NCBI GenBank assembly: GCA_028753945.1
Contig: JAPNXP010000011.1
Coordinates: 2,170,001 to 2,234,000 of the forward strand
Length of the DNA stretch: 64,000 nucleotides
From: Hexactinellida sp. DTS-2022
Lineage: Eukaryota; Porifera; Hexactinellida
Reading direction: 5' to 3'
Below the pieces are notes generated by a model, which was not told where the DNA came from, ran no database searches, and saw nothing but the letters and a program-made list of their open reading frames with translations. Positions 1 through 12,557 of this stretch are shown here, in pieces (the first letter of the stretch is position 1; each line of letters begins with the position of its first letter). The position numbers and the translations under genes were made by a program.

Positions 1-1468
1 ATTAGGTACTTGCTCATGGTGCAAGCTAGAATCTTCAATTATTGGTTCTTCAAATTCACAAAGCAGTCTAGAAATATCTGGACCACTTATCATCCATCGA
101 AGAAGAGCATGGGAGTCCTCTGTTAAGCCAATAGCACCACCATCTCCTTTAACTTGTTTGTTATTCATTTCGTGAATTTGGTCAAGAGGCATTGCTGAGA
201 AAGCACGATTGGTTTTTTGAAATGTGAACTTACCTGATTCAAAGTCCATAAGCAGTTCAGGATGATTTCCTTCAATAGCTGCATATCACGCACATGTATA
301 GATAACCATCGTGAATAATTTGTTCTATTTAACGCAAAGAACCATGGCATGAGTAACTTGAGTGCTTCAATATACATAGTAAAGTCACAAGATCTGAGAG
401 ACTTGACAAATCTAAGGACAGTCATTTCCTGTTCCAGATCTAAATACCAATATTTGAACATTGGGTATTTATTAGCCCTATCTTCACACCATTCTTCAAA
501 CGACTGATAATTTGCTATTTCTTCATTATTCAAAAAGTATTCATATGCTTGGTGACACAATATATGAAGGGATGCTGCTGTCACTTCATGGGCATATCTC
601 GTTCTTTTGAAATGTGATGCTTGTAAATATGACTCTGCTTTTCCAGATGTGGCAATATTAGATTCAGTAAGTACCACTACCCTCAGGCCATGTGCCAACT
701 GCTTTCCAAGCTGCCATCTCAATATGAAGCCCCAAAACATCACTACCAACTTATTTTCACCATAAATTTCCTTCCATGTCCATTAAATTTGCTTAGCAAT
801 AGCAAACAGAGGTTGGTCACAAACTAAGACTGGAATTTGACCTGGATTTAAATACTCCACTGCACTTTAAATAATAGTCATTGAATACCTTATAATTGCA
901 ACAGTATGGGCAGAGTCTTCAAAAAGTGGTAACATAGCACAAGCACATTTTGTAGGAATTCGTATAGTCCTACTTGCATAATATGCTTACCATGATAGGT
1001 TTGTCGCATCAGTACCATGTAGAGAATCTCTAACAACATCTAGTCATTTACTTTCATCAGAGAACCATGTGTCTATTTACTTGTCATTACCATTGAAGTT
1101 GATTGAACAATTGAATCCTTTAGGAACTGTTGCGTTTTTATGTTGGTAGAAATTGGTTGTACATGTTCGTAGAAATCGGGCAGTGGTTTCAACGTGGTTG
1201 ACAAACCAGCTTGGAATGATATATTTTCAATTATGTGACCTTGACCCAAAACATCTGGATGTTGAAACAATGAGATACCAGTTCCATGAAATGAACCAGT
1301 TGCTGTATGAGAAGATGGGTTATGATCTATATTGTCAACAGCCGCTGTCGTGACTACTACTTGCTGCTGCTGGAATATTCTAGATACTGTATTCCCAAGA
1401 TCAATAAATACGTCGAGGACTCTGTCATAAAATACTGAAATCCCAAGATCATTCAATCTGTCAACCAA
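1..1468 (-). pseudogene. Broken gene of an orphan, probably transposon-associated family (DNIDHNP / LLRWMISGPD family)
   Basis: Read on the minus strand, 1468 to 1073 is open and carries the motifs DNIDHNPSSHTATGSFHGTG and ISLFQHP. From 1072 to 750 the homologous reading continues with stops (LNPGQIPVLVCDQPLFAIAKQI, read through one break). From 749 to about 290 it is open again (SGKAESYLQASHFKRTRYAHE; LMPWFFALNRTNYSRWLSIH). A one-base shift near 285 moves it to another frame that runs off the window start (FSAMPLDQIHEM; GLTEDSHALLRWMISGPDIS). I recognise this order of motifs from multicopy uncharacterised proteins in cnidarians, molluscs and arthropods; their biochemical role is not known to me. 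The frameshift and several stops make it a pseudogene. It lies in the DOCK intron in antisense orientation. The 3' end of the reading frame is outside the window. Confidence 0.75.
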
Positions 1469-1505
1469 TCCTTGCTTTCTTGTTTACGCATGTAACATCA
1501 AGCTT

Positions 1506-2415
1506 ATGTATAATGGTAGTGGAGTTTCTTTATTTCTTTTATGTCGTTTTGTACCCGTTTTAGATTGGTCCCGATTGACTTTGGTGCTATTGAATTTATT
1601 AAGTTGTTTCCCAATATCGTTTTTGGGTAGAAATCACATCAGCTTAAAGGGATGGACGTTTATGATTCTGGAATTTTATTTTCTGTTTAAAGATTTTTCA
1701 CATTATGACTGAGTGAGCTTAAAAAAATTTACTAAAGTTTTTCGAAATTGAATTTAAACTTTGTTGAATGGATTTTTTAGGACGTTACTTATGTCAACCT
1801 TTTCAAAAATATCAACGTTTTTATGTTATATTATAACTTGGCAAATTTGAACATGTTTACTTCATTTATATTTTCTTTATTCTATTATGATATATTCATC
1901 TATTTGGTCAATATTCGATAATTATTTATAATAGCTTAACGTTTGCAACTCGTCTTGACCCTTGTCATTTAAATACTGGCTAGTTCTCGTAATTTCTTCT
2001 AACCATTTATCATGCATTCAAAACTTTAAATTATTTTTCAATTTGTTTCTTAAATTGGTATACTCACAGAGGGCAGGCTATTGAGCAGTAATAATTCATT
2101 ATTTGAAGTTTAATGATTGCTTAATTTTTTCAAAATTGTATCTATCATTTCAAAGAATCAGATCGATGTTATTTATTTCTTGAACTTCCCTCTGCAAATT
2201 CAAATATATTTGTTTGAATCAAAATAGCTATGTATCCTTTCCAAGATTGAACTCGAATCTTTCAATGGTATGATATAATTTATTCCTACACTTGTGGTTA
2301 GGACAAGCGTGACCTTCGTTATATAAGGCCTTACCACTATTCCGAACCATATATTACTTGCTGACATATCTTTATCTCAATAGCTTGTAATCAGAGACCA
2401 GAGAAATGCATTATA
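1506..2415. other. Intronic stretch, nothing recognised
   Basis: AT-rich sequence without a coding pattern, inverted termini or target-site duplication that I can support. Confidence 0.5.
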
Positions 2416-2733
2416 ATTATATAGGAAGTTAGGAACATGATATCAAGGCATACATAAGACCCTTTAGAATTATGATATATCACCATTTGATAATGTAATC
2501 GCTATTTTTCGTGGGAATTATAGTGTTTTTTTAGCCTGCTTTTAACATAGTTAAACGCGTTATAAATGTTCAAAATTGGAACATGAGGATGTCCATAACT
2601 TGTTGAATGAAAAATATCGAATTTATAAATGGAGTGTTCACACATTCCTCGGTTGTCAGGAAATGCATATTTCCTAAAATGAGCCATAACTCAAAAACTA
2701 TCGATTTTATGTAAACTATGCTAGTAGGAAGCA
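2416..2733 (+). repeat. Interspersed repeat family A, copy 1
   Basis: This segment matches 32636-32940 over most of its length and 18356-18516 over its first half, all in the same orientation. Shared landmarks are AACATAGTTAAACGCGTTAT, a run around TCAAAATTGGAACATG, and CATAACTCAAAAACTAT near the right end. No terminal inverted repeat or duplication is clear, so the class is unknown. Confidence 0.7.
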
Positions 2734-2781
2734 TAGTTTAGCTTATAATATAATTATAAAACTGGACTAATATTTTCTACT

Positions 2782-3177
2782 ATGATTCGGCAGCAGCATA
2801 GCCTATTATTGGAGGCCTTAAGGTTCAGGTATACTCTAGAGCACTTCTACCAAAACTATTTACCCGAATTAATTAAATTTTTTACAGCGGATTTACTTCA
2901 TCTTCTAACCGGCAAAAATGCAATAATATTCGAACTAGGTAACTCAGTGAAAAATATTTTTTCTAGAAAATCGTATTTTGCGGAACGGATAGGTTTTTTC
3001 CTGCTAATGATTAGGAGTAGATTGTTGCTGCATTGCATTAAGAAACTCCTAAACTATCATATGAGTGCAAGAATTCTTTTAATCACGTATGAGTCAAATT
3101 TTTCATCAATAAATGTGGACATCACTTTTTTCATCATCAATAAATTAAATAAAAATAAAAATAAAAGTTACAAATGA
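2782..3177 (+). other. 131-codon open frame, possible upstream DOCK exon
   Basis: Open frame of unknown origin just upstream of the first certain DOCK exon. Two short stretches resemble the DOCK region expected there: FRYTLEHFYQNYL (DOCK-A proteins have an F-x-x-V-M-D-x-Y-I-Q-N-x-F pattern) and FFLLMIRSRLLL (DOCK: F-K-F-I-V-Q-S-R-I-L-Y). The spacing between the two is similar to that in the family. Against this, I find no donor site that gives the phase needed to join the exon at 4101; the best-looking donor (GTATGAGT, near 3087) is in the wrong phase. It may equally be a transposon remnant or chance. Confidence 0.27.
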
Positions 3178-4100
3178 AATCGCTACACTCATATGATAGA
3201 ACTAATTGAGATCTGTCCAAAACCGTTGAGATTTTGTTTCTAGGTGGTATATGAGTCATAATATGACTTCCGCAATGGCAATAAATGTGTTTGGAGATAG
3301 CGAGGTTTGAAAAAAAGTGTCCCCTATGGCAGTGGCTTAGGTAGAGGACACTAAAAAGTCTGTATCATTGAGAGTTTTCAATATTCTTCCATAATATTTG
3401 AAATTAAGATGCGATATATGCTGTTCTATCTAAATATAAGATAAAACCTATATGTGGCAATGTCCCGAAATTATCAAGTTTCCATGGTATACTGCAACCG
3501 GCAACCAAAACCAGAACCCCAATATTTCTTTCAAAACTCGAAGTGAGTCAAACTGGAGAAATAATTGGAATTTTTCTTTGAAATTTAGTCAAAGTCCACA
3601 TGGGTATCCACACAATCCGAAAATGCAATAAAAACGAGATTTACCATAGTTTGGGGTTTATCGTTATTTTGGGATTTTGTAGAGTATACCTGAACCTTAA
3701 GTCTACAATATCTATTACTATATATATTTTGTTTTCGTTAAATTAATGTTAAATGAATGATATTTTGTAAAACTTGCAAAGAGTTAAGTATTCAAACAGA
3801 TATTATGTCAATTTCAAAAGTTCTGAATCAGAATCTGATTTTTGTTCTATTGTAATTATTTATTCGTTTCTTTCTTACTATATACTATTTCCCACCCCCC
3901 AGCCGCCCCTGCCGCTGATCTATCTGTTTTACCCAATGTTCTGAGTATACATTTGATATTATTGTGTTTCACCACTTAGATTATTTTTAAAATATCCCTT
4001 TATTTCATTTGATGTCATTTGTAGTAAATGCTTCTTCATATTTTTATTTGGGTTTCATTGATAATTGCAATTATTTTATATTAAATTATATGCTCATTAG
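3178..4100. other. Intronic stretch, ends in splice acceptor
   Basis: No gene or bounded element seen. There is a C-rich patch at about 3892-3920. The stretch ends in a TTAG acceptor at 4097-4100, used by the first certain DOCK exon. Confidence 0.6.
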
Positions 4101-4345
4101 GCTGGGGGAGAAGAAAGTTCGGATCATTTTGATTTCCAATTATTTAGTTTGTTGGATTTATTTATTGAATTAATGAAAATTGAAAGTAAAGATAATATAT
4201 CACTTCCAGTTGTTCAAGCCATGTCTATTCAAAATATCCCTTATTGCTTTGATGATCTCACTAATATATTGCCTCCTGTTAAACTTGCTGTCAGAATTGG
4301 AGAACTTATGTCAGTTGGACGAGAGGATAAACTTGTTCGATACAG
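4101..4345 (+). CDS. DOCK-family exon 1 of 5 in window (helical region between DHR1 and DHR2)
   Basis: Exon of a DOCK guanine-nucleotide exchange factor; family members activate Rac at the plasma membrane to drive cytoskeletal change, often together with ELMO. The acceptor is CATTAG at 4095-4100 and the donor is CAG/GTATGT after 4345. It starts in phase 0 and ends with two bases of a codon. The encoded stretch begins AGGEESSDHFDFQLF and includes SLPVVQAMSIQNIPYCFDDL. It matches the DOCK-A order E-E-E-Q-F ... F-T-Q-A-A-L-L-N-S-F-P-T-I-F-D-E-L. On its own the match is moderate; its place before the next four exons in the correct phase makes it strong. Upstream exons are not identified with certainty. 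Confidence 0.82.
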
Positions 4346-4960
4346 GTATGTAATTATTTCAATATTTTGTATATTGTGATGTTACTGATGTATTATAGCA
4401 ATTAGCTCGCTTTTATTTTGTGTGGTTACATGGCAGGCTACTGTGTAATATTACTGCTACCGCTGCTATTAAATGATCCACAATTTATTGTGAGCACAAT
4501 GAATAATCATGATAATCAATAATTCTTTCCATTTTCAATGAATTAGTCAACTTAGGAGCATAATAAAACAATTATCGTGTTATTTTTAATATGTTATCAC
4601 AATATCCCATATACCCAAACTGATTCAACAAATTTATTTTGATTATACACAAATGAACCATTAAGACCTGTACAAACTAATATTAGTTGCATAAAATATG
4701 TTGTAAGATTCTGCAAGATCTCATAGAATAAGAGTAGGGTTTCGAGAAGTAGAACTAATTGACTAAATATCTGAACTCTAATATCAAAAGTGATCAAATC
4801 TGCTGACTCAGAGAACCTTTTGAATAAATAAATTATTGCAGTACACTAGATTTAGGTTCGAGTTACTTAGTTTTGAAGGAAATCTGGGTGAGTCCCTTCT
4901 ATATTCCAGAGCTTTAGACACGTAACTTATGCCTCAAATACGTTCATTTGTTTCTTCATT
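4346..4960. other. Start of a 15.0 kb DOCK intron, nothing recognised
   Basis: The GTATGT donor opens the intron that ends at 19348. Unremarkable AT-rich sequence follows. Confidence 0.6.
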
Positions 4961-4969
4961 TGTTGATGT

Positions 4970-6060
4970 GCCTTCTTCCACATCCAAATCTTCCAATATT
5001 TCGTTTAACGTACTAGTGGTGTAAAATTCATTGGGAATTTTCTTAGATGAGCTACACCTCTCACATTTTCCCTATGCAGCATAAAATGAGTTTTTATTTA
5101 GTGACTAGCCGTCATAGACACTTTGATGCAACTTTTATGCGGTGGACAAGTTGTTTACCCATAATAAATGCTATTTCGTCACTTGCAGTTGTGACCCAGA
5201 TGCCACATGCTTTAAACAATCCTCATTGATGTCCTGTCTTAATCACTAGTCCTATGACAAGATTTGTATTATTTGAACCCCAATATATTATTATATCTAA
5301 ATCGATCTGTTTCTTACTTGCTACCTCAGCGTCCAAAGAATCCTGTAGGCACGCGAAATCCTGCATGAATTGTAGACACTCTGTTGCATTATTTTTTGTG
5401 AGTTTAGATCCATGCTTTTTGTCTTTTTGCTTACACATTTTCTAACCGTCTTCGGCAATCACATTAAATTCTACATTATTTGAAAGTAAATAACCTATAA
5501 AGCTAGGGTGACAAAAATAGGCAGTTGCGTGTAAACAGAATCCGATATTTTCGTAATTTGGATATTCTCTTATTAGCGAATTCAAACCAGATTCACACTC
5601 GTTATAACACGGAACTGTTCAATTTCTTTAAAAAGAGGATTCACCAACTGCGTATGCTATAACGACAATAGCTCCTATATTATCTCGAAATTTGATAGAA
5701 TCACTTTGTACAATATCAAGAGCAATACAAATTTGTTGAATTACTTCTAAGAACTGAAGGACTCCACGCCCAAACTCTTCGTTAACAATTGTAACACCAT
5801 CTTCCTAAGAAGCCCACACTTTCTGCTCCTACTCTTCTAAAGTTAGCACTTATATTCCCACCTTAGCGGGCGATTTTATCAGATTTTAAAATGAAGAGTG
5901 AACTCGCATACTTGGCACCCTTTAAATTAGTAGCATCTCCTTCACAGATAAAAACTTGTTGCAGGTGTGGTGTCTTTCCAATGCGGTCTGATCCCACTGC
6001 AACATCTGAATCCGTAAAAGTCGTGATCTCGAGATTCACCAGGGAAAAATATGATCGTAA
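4970..6060 (-). pseudogene. Decayed coding region, family not recognised
   Basis: Several minus-strand segments continue one another across stops and shifts, which suggests one old gene. From about 6045 to 5870 the reading gives TDSDVAVGSDRIGKTPHLQQ then VFICEGDATNLKGAKYASSL. From about 5825 to 5640 it gives FGRGVLQFLEVIQQICIAL then DNIGAIVVIAYAVGESSF. From about 5600 to 5230 it gives EYPNYENIGFCLHATAYFCH then CLQFMQDFACLQDSLDAEVA. Fragments such as GLFKACGIWVTTASDEIAFI continue to about 5100 in shifted frames. At least three shifts or stops are present. I do not recognise the family. It could be from a transposon or another integrated sequence. Confidence 0.45.
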
Positions 6061-7209
6061 ATTGTATTACGAATTTTTAGTCTTTAATCATCGAAATGTA
6101 ATGCAGAATCAGAAAAAGAACGTGCAATAAAGCGTATGTAACACACCTGCGTGATGGATCAACCCAAGTATTGACTGTTATTTGTGCTGTGTTCCTTTTA
6201 CTGATTTTTCTATTTCGACTTTAGCCATTTTGCTATAACAGAGGAATAATGATACTACTTTGTCTATGACATCAACGTATAGGACAATGCGGAGAGATTG
6301 TAGTGATAAACTGCTTGACAACAGCCAAATAAAATCAATCTTCTGGCATTGATAATTGGACATCAAACTACCAGTTAAATCTTCTATTATTCTGACTTGT
6401 TCATTATTTGGAGTGCGGAAGGGAATTCACAATTATTTCCATTTGTAACTACTATTTTGGTTGATATTCTAATTCAATGTAGGGACGACTTGATAATCTT
6501 GATTGTTTTAATTTTTTATCCAATTTAGTAAATTTATATTTACAGTGGAGTTGCTTTAATAGCAACTCTCCTATTAGCAGCATTGCTCTATTAGCAACCA
6601 ATTTACAAGTCCCCATCAAAAGTATGGGGAATTATATACAGTCAAGTTCCTCTATTTGCAATCGCTTAATAACATTATTCGTTTATTAGAAACCTATTTT
6701 CTTCTCCCAAGAGTAGATCTGTTTCCCTATAAGCAATTCATTGTTGCAAGATACAAACAAATAAGTTCACTTTTAAGCTACTCAAAGTTTCTAATACACG
6801 AGCAGCAATTACATTTCTCGCTCAAATATAATAATATATTACTATAAAATTCGCACTTAGACATACGTTTGTGTCGACATATTTAGGTTGGTCATCTGAC
6901 TTGATAATTTTCCCAAAGTAGGACTTCCTCAATAGTTATATCTATAAGGATTTCAATACTTTAAAGTATATATATTCCATGGTAGCCATTCTACTAAATC
7001 TAAATCACTAATTATTTCAACTTCACTTGCACCAAAAATACCATCACAAACTGTTGCGACATCGACTGGATTTTCTTCACAAATAGCAGTTACCTCCCTG
7101 TTTGTTAAACTTTTACTTAAATTTTCTACATTAAATTTTTACTAGACTTGAAATTTGTAAATTCGTACTAACTTTATCAACAGTTGATTTAGTATAATAA
7201 AATTTACTC
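6061..7209. other. Intronic stretch with possible mariner-like end fragments
   Basis: Two similar motifs, CAGTGGAGTTGC at about 6544 and CAGTCAAGTTCC at about 6639, look like termini of small TA-flanked elements. No pair of ends can be closed. Nothing else is recognised. Confidence 0.35.
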
Positions 7210-9400
7210 TTCTTACTTATAGTCCACTCCTCTTTGTAATCTCTTCTTAACCTTAAACACTTTATGAGCCAGTGGGGTAAAAGCAAATTTAAACGCCGCG
7301 ATCCTATCGTCTATATTTTTATAAACTGTTCTAATGAAATCAGCAGCTCGTATCCCGGTCACTGAATTAAATATGCTGTGTTTAACAATTTTGAACCAAT
7401 TCTCAACAATTGCATTACTGTCTGTTGCATTCCCTGACGAATTAACTGTACGTACATAAAATTGTCCCACTCCACAAAGGTAATAATGGCATATAACACG
7501 TGAGAAGAAATTCAACTATCTGGGGATTATAAGATACATTAGGATCAATTTGCGAATTATTTTCGAATTCACTTATTGAGACTAAAGTATTACGATAAAT
7601 TATTTCAAAATGTCTGCCAAAGGGGGATTTTCTCTCTGTAATTTACAGCATTTCTCTTAACTTCGGTCTCATCCTCGAATTCATTGGGGGCATCATTATT
7701 AACATTAATCTCCGCCTTATTACATTCTTCTAGTTGGTTTAATTTAGTGCATTAAACACTAGTATGCTTCTTACTACACAAAATATAACAAAGTAACCCG
7801 AAAAGTTGATTAATTTCATTTATTTGTCTACAATTAACCATACGACCAAATAAATGCAATATTATTCTTTTTAAAGCCTTTTCTAATTTGAATTTTTATT
7901 TAAATTATGACTAATTCTGTGCATGATATGAGCCGAGCAGAGATGGAGGACTGTTATAATATTATCACCTAAATTCTCATTATTAACTATAAATTCCCAA
8001 CAATATTTGAGATAATGAAAAATAGTAAATTTGTTAAATATACTGTCATGATAGCCCAACTAAAATCTATCTCACTTTTCTTAACGTTTAACTCCATTGT
8101 GTTAAATAATTTTACACTCAAACACCATTTATTCAGGAAGTGTGATATATCAGCGGTCCAATGATCGCTACTTATCATTTCAGCTATAGGGATGGGACTG
8201 ATGGAAAACTCCAGGTGTTGTATTGTAGGGGATAGTAATAGATTTTCTTAGAACAGGAAGGGGTTTAGAAATAAGAGAACCAGTCGCATTTAAATTCAAG
8301 ACAATATCTTTACTTTTCATTAGCTTTCGAATTTCCAGCTGCTTATAAGAATACATATGAACAATGAAGGGATCCCGTACGAAATACTGATCATAGCCTG
8401 CTAAGGGGATTTAGGAAGTAGATAACGGTAATACTGCTGGGTTGCTGTAATATCTTCCATATATAAATTAGAAAACCGCTCCTTAGATTTCAATTCAACT
8501 TTAAATTTCCGCAAACAATCTTGTGATTTAAGGGAAGTAAAATTACTATCACAGAGACCCTGATTACTTGAATTATTAGACTGTTTATTATAAATTTACT
8601 TACCGAATTATTAACTAATAATTCACCCATTTACTACGCTCACTGCAAGATAGATGGCGACTAAATGCACTCTGCCCATCTCTGTATTGAAGTGACAAAT
8701 ATCCTTCTGAGTAAATTTGACAAGTTTGTCATTATCTACCAAATTTAGTGCATCATTAATAAAAATAATATAAGATCGACAATTTTCAAACTTACAAGGC
8801 GCTCTAGCTCTGAAGAAAGGACTATTAACCTTGCGACTATCAGGTTTCTTCAACCAATAATTTACAAACTTTAAAACACACATTGTGGCTAAATCTTTAA
8901 ATTTTTCAGCAAAACATTAGTCCAATTACTAACCAATGAAGTTATACCAGTAGAATTGGTAATACAAATATTATCCCACTCACTCTTTTCGAGATAAAAC
9001 TCCCCACAGTTACTACTCAAATTAGTTTGAACTTCAATCTCAGAACTCTCTATCACCATTTCTGTTTCAAAGTTGTCAGTTTTATTATTAGGCACGTCGT
9101 GAGAACGAGGAAGTGGAAGTTCACTTTCAACTCTAGCACAAAAATCAGTACATTTACTTTCTAAGCACTTAATACCATCAGCATTGTATTCATCTCTTAA
9201 CACCTTTACCCATGTAATATAAAAACTCAAGTCATCACCACTTAAAAACATATTTCTTACCAAACATTTGATACAATAAACTACATTCAAGCTGTACTTC
9301 AGACCAGTACCGTAGCCATCTTTTTTATTCGGGGGGCCAAGGTACTTCCAAACCCATAGTCCCTTGGCCTTGGGTTTTCCACTGATTTGGATATATATAT
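7210..9400 (-). pseudogene. DDE-transposase-like pseudogene of an orphan invertebrate family
   Basis: Minus-strand segments from 9400 to 7213 read as one protein broken by stops and shifts. An N-terminal part lies at 9400-8889. A Cys/His-containing part follows at 8883-8623 (NSPFFRARAPCKFENCRSY). Near 8310 is DIVLNLNATGSLISKPLPV. Around 8178-8060 are EMISSDHWTADISHFLNKW and KSEIDFSWAIM. At about 7650-7520 is RKSPFGRHFEIIYRN, and at 7430-7213 NAIVENWFKIVKHSIF. I recognise this motif order from repeated uncharacterised proteins in molluscs and other invertebrates. The N-L-D...DFSW...NAxVENWF pattern suggests an RNase H-fold DDE enzyme. Here the first aspartate of that pattern reads Asn (LNLNATGSL). 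The gene is dead. No flanking inverted repeats were found. Confidence 0.65.
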
Positions 9401-9426
9401 AATTGTAACTAATGTGCATATATTTC

Positions 9427-9482
9427 TGGGGGGGGGGGGGGGCATGGCCCCCTTGGCCCCCCCCTGGCTACGCCCCTGCTTC
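9427..9482. mobile_element. G-run and right terminus of a hAT-like element
   Basis: A run of about sixteen G is followed by a C-rich tail that ends CTGGCTACGCCCCTGC. Read on the other strand this is the common hAT-type terminus GCAGGGGCGTAGCCAGGGG. The matching left end was not found. Confidence 0.4.
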
Positions 9483-11554
9483 AGACTACCACAAAACCAC
9501 TAAAGAAGTACATTCCACAAAACTTTTACAATAAGCACTTACTATTGAGGGAATGAAATCAAAACACTCATCAAAATAGCAAGTTTCCTCGAATTGCAAA
9601 TAACCAGAAAGATTTTTGAACAAGTTAATCTATGAAACATAGCACCGTCTACCCATAGCTGACATTCAGTTGTATTGAACATGTAATACACATCGTGACC
9701 ATCACTATTTAGAGAACTAAGATTTGTAGTCTGAGAATCTCTCTTCAACCGGTCATACATAGCTTGGTCGGATGCAGAAGATGCCCACACAATAAGAAGT
9801 TTATCGTCAACTAAATCAAATTCAAGTTTTCTTTTTCTTTCAAATTCAAGTTTGTTTTTTTAAGTTATCGAGTGCCGAAAATAAATCAGAACACGCAGCT
9901 ACACTTAAACTTACTTCCTTAAGAATAGTGTATGTTACCAATGATGCTCTCCTATGAATAGTTAAGTTTGTAAGGCTACAACTCACGTGAAATTGTTCCT
10001 CCGAACTAGGGCGACTTACTAATGGTTAAACTCGCTCAAAGCATCCCTCACCAGGGTTCTTATGTTATGAGAGTTCTTTCTCCATTTCAAGTACAAGTTG
10101 TGTCTCTTGACAGGCTTGTTTCACGTTTAAACCTTCTTACAGATCGAACCCCAAATAGAACTAGGTGAACTGTAGCTGACAGATAGGGACTGTATCAATT
10201 GTTCAAATGTTAGTGTTGCATGTTGTGGAGAGGAGTGCGTCGATAATAGAGTTTATCTCTCTGGTAGTAGTTCTAAAAATAACAATAAAGCTTAGCCTTA
10301 TTCATAACGTATATCAATTAAATTACCTTGTTTGTGACGAGTATCTTGAGTTGGGGTGATAGGCCCAGGATTGATCTCGATGCCGCCAATGACTAGTAGA
10401 ACAGCTATTATACAAAGCAATTAGATCCGAGATGAGTGAAACAGATGAATCAATTTGGTATGTTGTTGAAAGATTATGATTATTGCATTTGCGGGCAGAA
10501 TGTAAACCGATGCGAGCACGCCACAATTCAATTGAAATCATTGACGGAGAACAATGAAGTAATTAATCTAGAAAGAATTGTAGAAGAGAACTAAAATTCC
10601 AGAAATAGGGAAAGAAGAAATAGAAGAAATAGAAGTAGAAGAAGAAAAGTGAAAAGATTGATCAAGATAAAAAAATAATGATGACAAAATAGTGTAAAAT
10701 TGGAAATCTATTTCTATTCTTAGGAAAAACTTATATATTCTAAGAATAGTATATAGGCGTAACAGCTAAATCCCTTTTAAAATGTGTAAGTGGAACTAAC
10801 GATTCTGTGACTCAAATTCGACTTGTGAGAAATTACTGAGGGGTATAAGTTTTGTTATTATGTGCTTGCCGCTTACAACTTGTAGTATGAAAATTTGGTT
10901 AATTAATGTTTTCCACGAAATTCTTTTTGAATGAAATGACTAGCGACACCTGTTTTTTTTCGGGGGATTGAATAATAATATATCAGAGAAAATACCTGTA
11001 AAGTTTGAATCGATTCTGATTATATTTTATCTCGGAAAATTGAGCTCAAAGTTTGGAAAGAGAAAACAATAAAAACAGAGATTTACACGATTTAAAAAAT
11101 ACTTATTTGTCTGTTATATAGGGAATATTCGTGAATCTAATGGCATTGATGTAAACCTCCGTGTCTCCTCTAACGAATGATACCAAAATAAATTAGATTC
11201 AGATTGATATTAGATAGGAATTGTCACTTTGAAATAACCCTACTCAATGTTCTTTTCAAAATTATACTTATACTCAATTTCCTAAATTCAAGTTTTAATG
11301 TATATACTCAAATTTCTTTTGCGAAATTTTGAATAAAATTTAAATCACATAAACCTCCATTTCTCCAAAGTATGATTACAAATTTTCAGAATTGTAAACA
11401 AATTTTGAGATAGTGATTTTTTATGAAATACCAACCCTAATTGTATGATAAAAATAACTACCGTAACTGAAATTAAAAATATATATCTGATAACTAAAAG
11501 TGAGTCAAATATGTGACTGAAGTGACCCTGGTCGAATACTAAGCCAACATCACA
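9483..11554. other. Intronic stretch with two unassigned minus-strand open frames
   Basis: Minus-strand open frames at 9790-9542 (82 codons) and 10541-10323 (72 codons, starts MISIELWRARIGLHSARK) have no family I recognise. They may belong to a decayed element. About 10565-10645 is purine-rich (repeats of GAAGAAATAGAA). The rest, to 11554, is AT-rich without visible structure. Confidence 0.35.
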
Positions 11555-12219
11555 CTCGTTGCCATATCCTACTATACATAATGCCCCACAGTAACTTTAT
11601 CATTTTGGACCATGGATGCGGTCGAAGATGGATTCGTAAATTATCAATTAACTGTATCCTTAACAGTAAGTAAATCAGAAAATTAGCTTCAAAAGAGAAC
11701 TTAACCCGATTTGTTTGGGGCCAAACATTGCAGAAAGACCATGTCTAACCTTTGTACATGGTTTTGAATCTCTACCAAGCGTATTTTTCAGAGTTATGAG
11801 CTATTTTGTACAGCGGATCACTCGTTTCACCACTTAGACCGATTCTCAGTACTGTATTCGTCAACATTGGTACGATTGGTGTTATCATTACTCTTTCGTA
11901 GCAATCACTGACGAAAATAACCAACAATTGATAATAAAAAAATCAAAAAGTGAGAATATGAAACTTTATGGCCTTGCTATAATCAAATCGAGGGTACGTT
12001 TTATTCTAAATATTTGTCGCAGAAACCGGAGCAGGTAAATATAAATATACGTGTTCTAAATGCCGCAATACACGACTTCCTCAATGTTCATAATACACTT
12101 TGTGACCCTAACACCCACCGTTTTCAAAATGACCACATATTGGCATAAAATATGACGCACAATTTTATTCTTTCCTAAAGTTTAAACTCTAGAGCTTAGC
12201 TCTAACCTTCTATTTACAT

Positions 12220-12510
12220 CAGGGGTGGTCAAATTTTTAAATCTCCTGGCCACTTTATCTCGTTTTCTGCTAGAACTCGTCATTTCAATTTAGGTTCTGC
12301 CTCCTACGTTATCTAATAATATCTAATAATGTCTAATAATTGATAGAATTCGTAAATTGCTCTATAGTTACCAAATACTGTATTCATACATGGAACATTG
12401 ATGCATTTGTAGAGTATTATATAATTGAAAAGAAGCGAATTATCCGCGGGCCTCAGCGAATGATCTTGCGGGCCACATGTGGCCCGCGGGCCACCGTTTG
12501 GGCACCCTTG
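12220..12510. mobile_element. hAT-type MITE, 291 bp
   Basis: Ends are CAGGGGTGGTCAAATTT and, on the opposite strand, CAAGGGTGCCCAAACGGTGG. The flanks are ATTTACAT and ATTTACTT, a 7 of 8 match, as expected for an aged 8-bp hAT duplication. The right arm is rich in GGCCCGCGGGCCAC. Confidence 0.75.
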
Positions 12511-12557
12511 ATTTACTTCAATAACACATTACAAAGTAATTGGAAGAGCATATGAAA

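Noticed and set aside
4850..4875. TTAGGTTCGAGTTA as a tRNA T-arm
   Set aside because: No acceptor stem, D-arm or anticodon arm can be formed around it.
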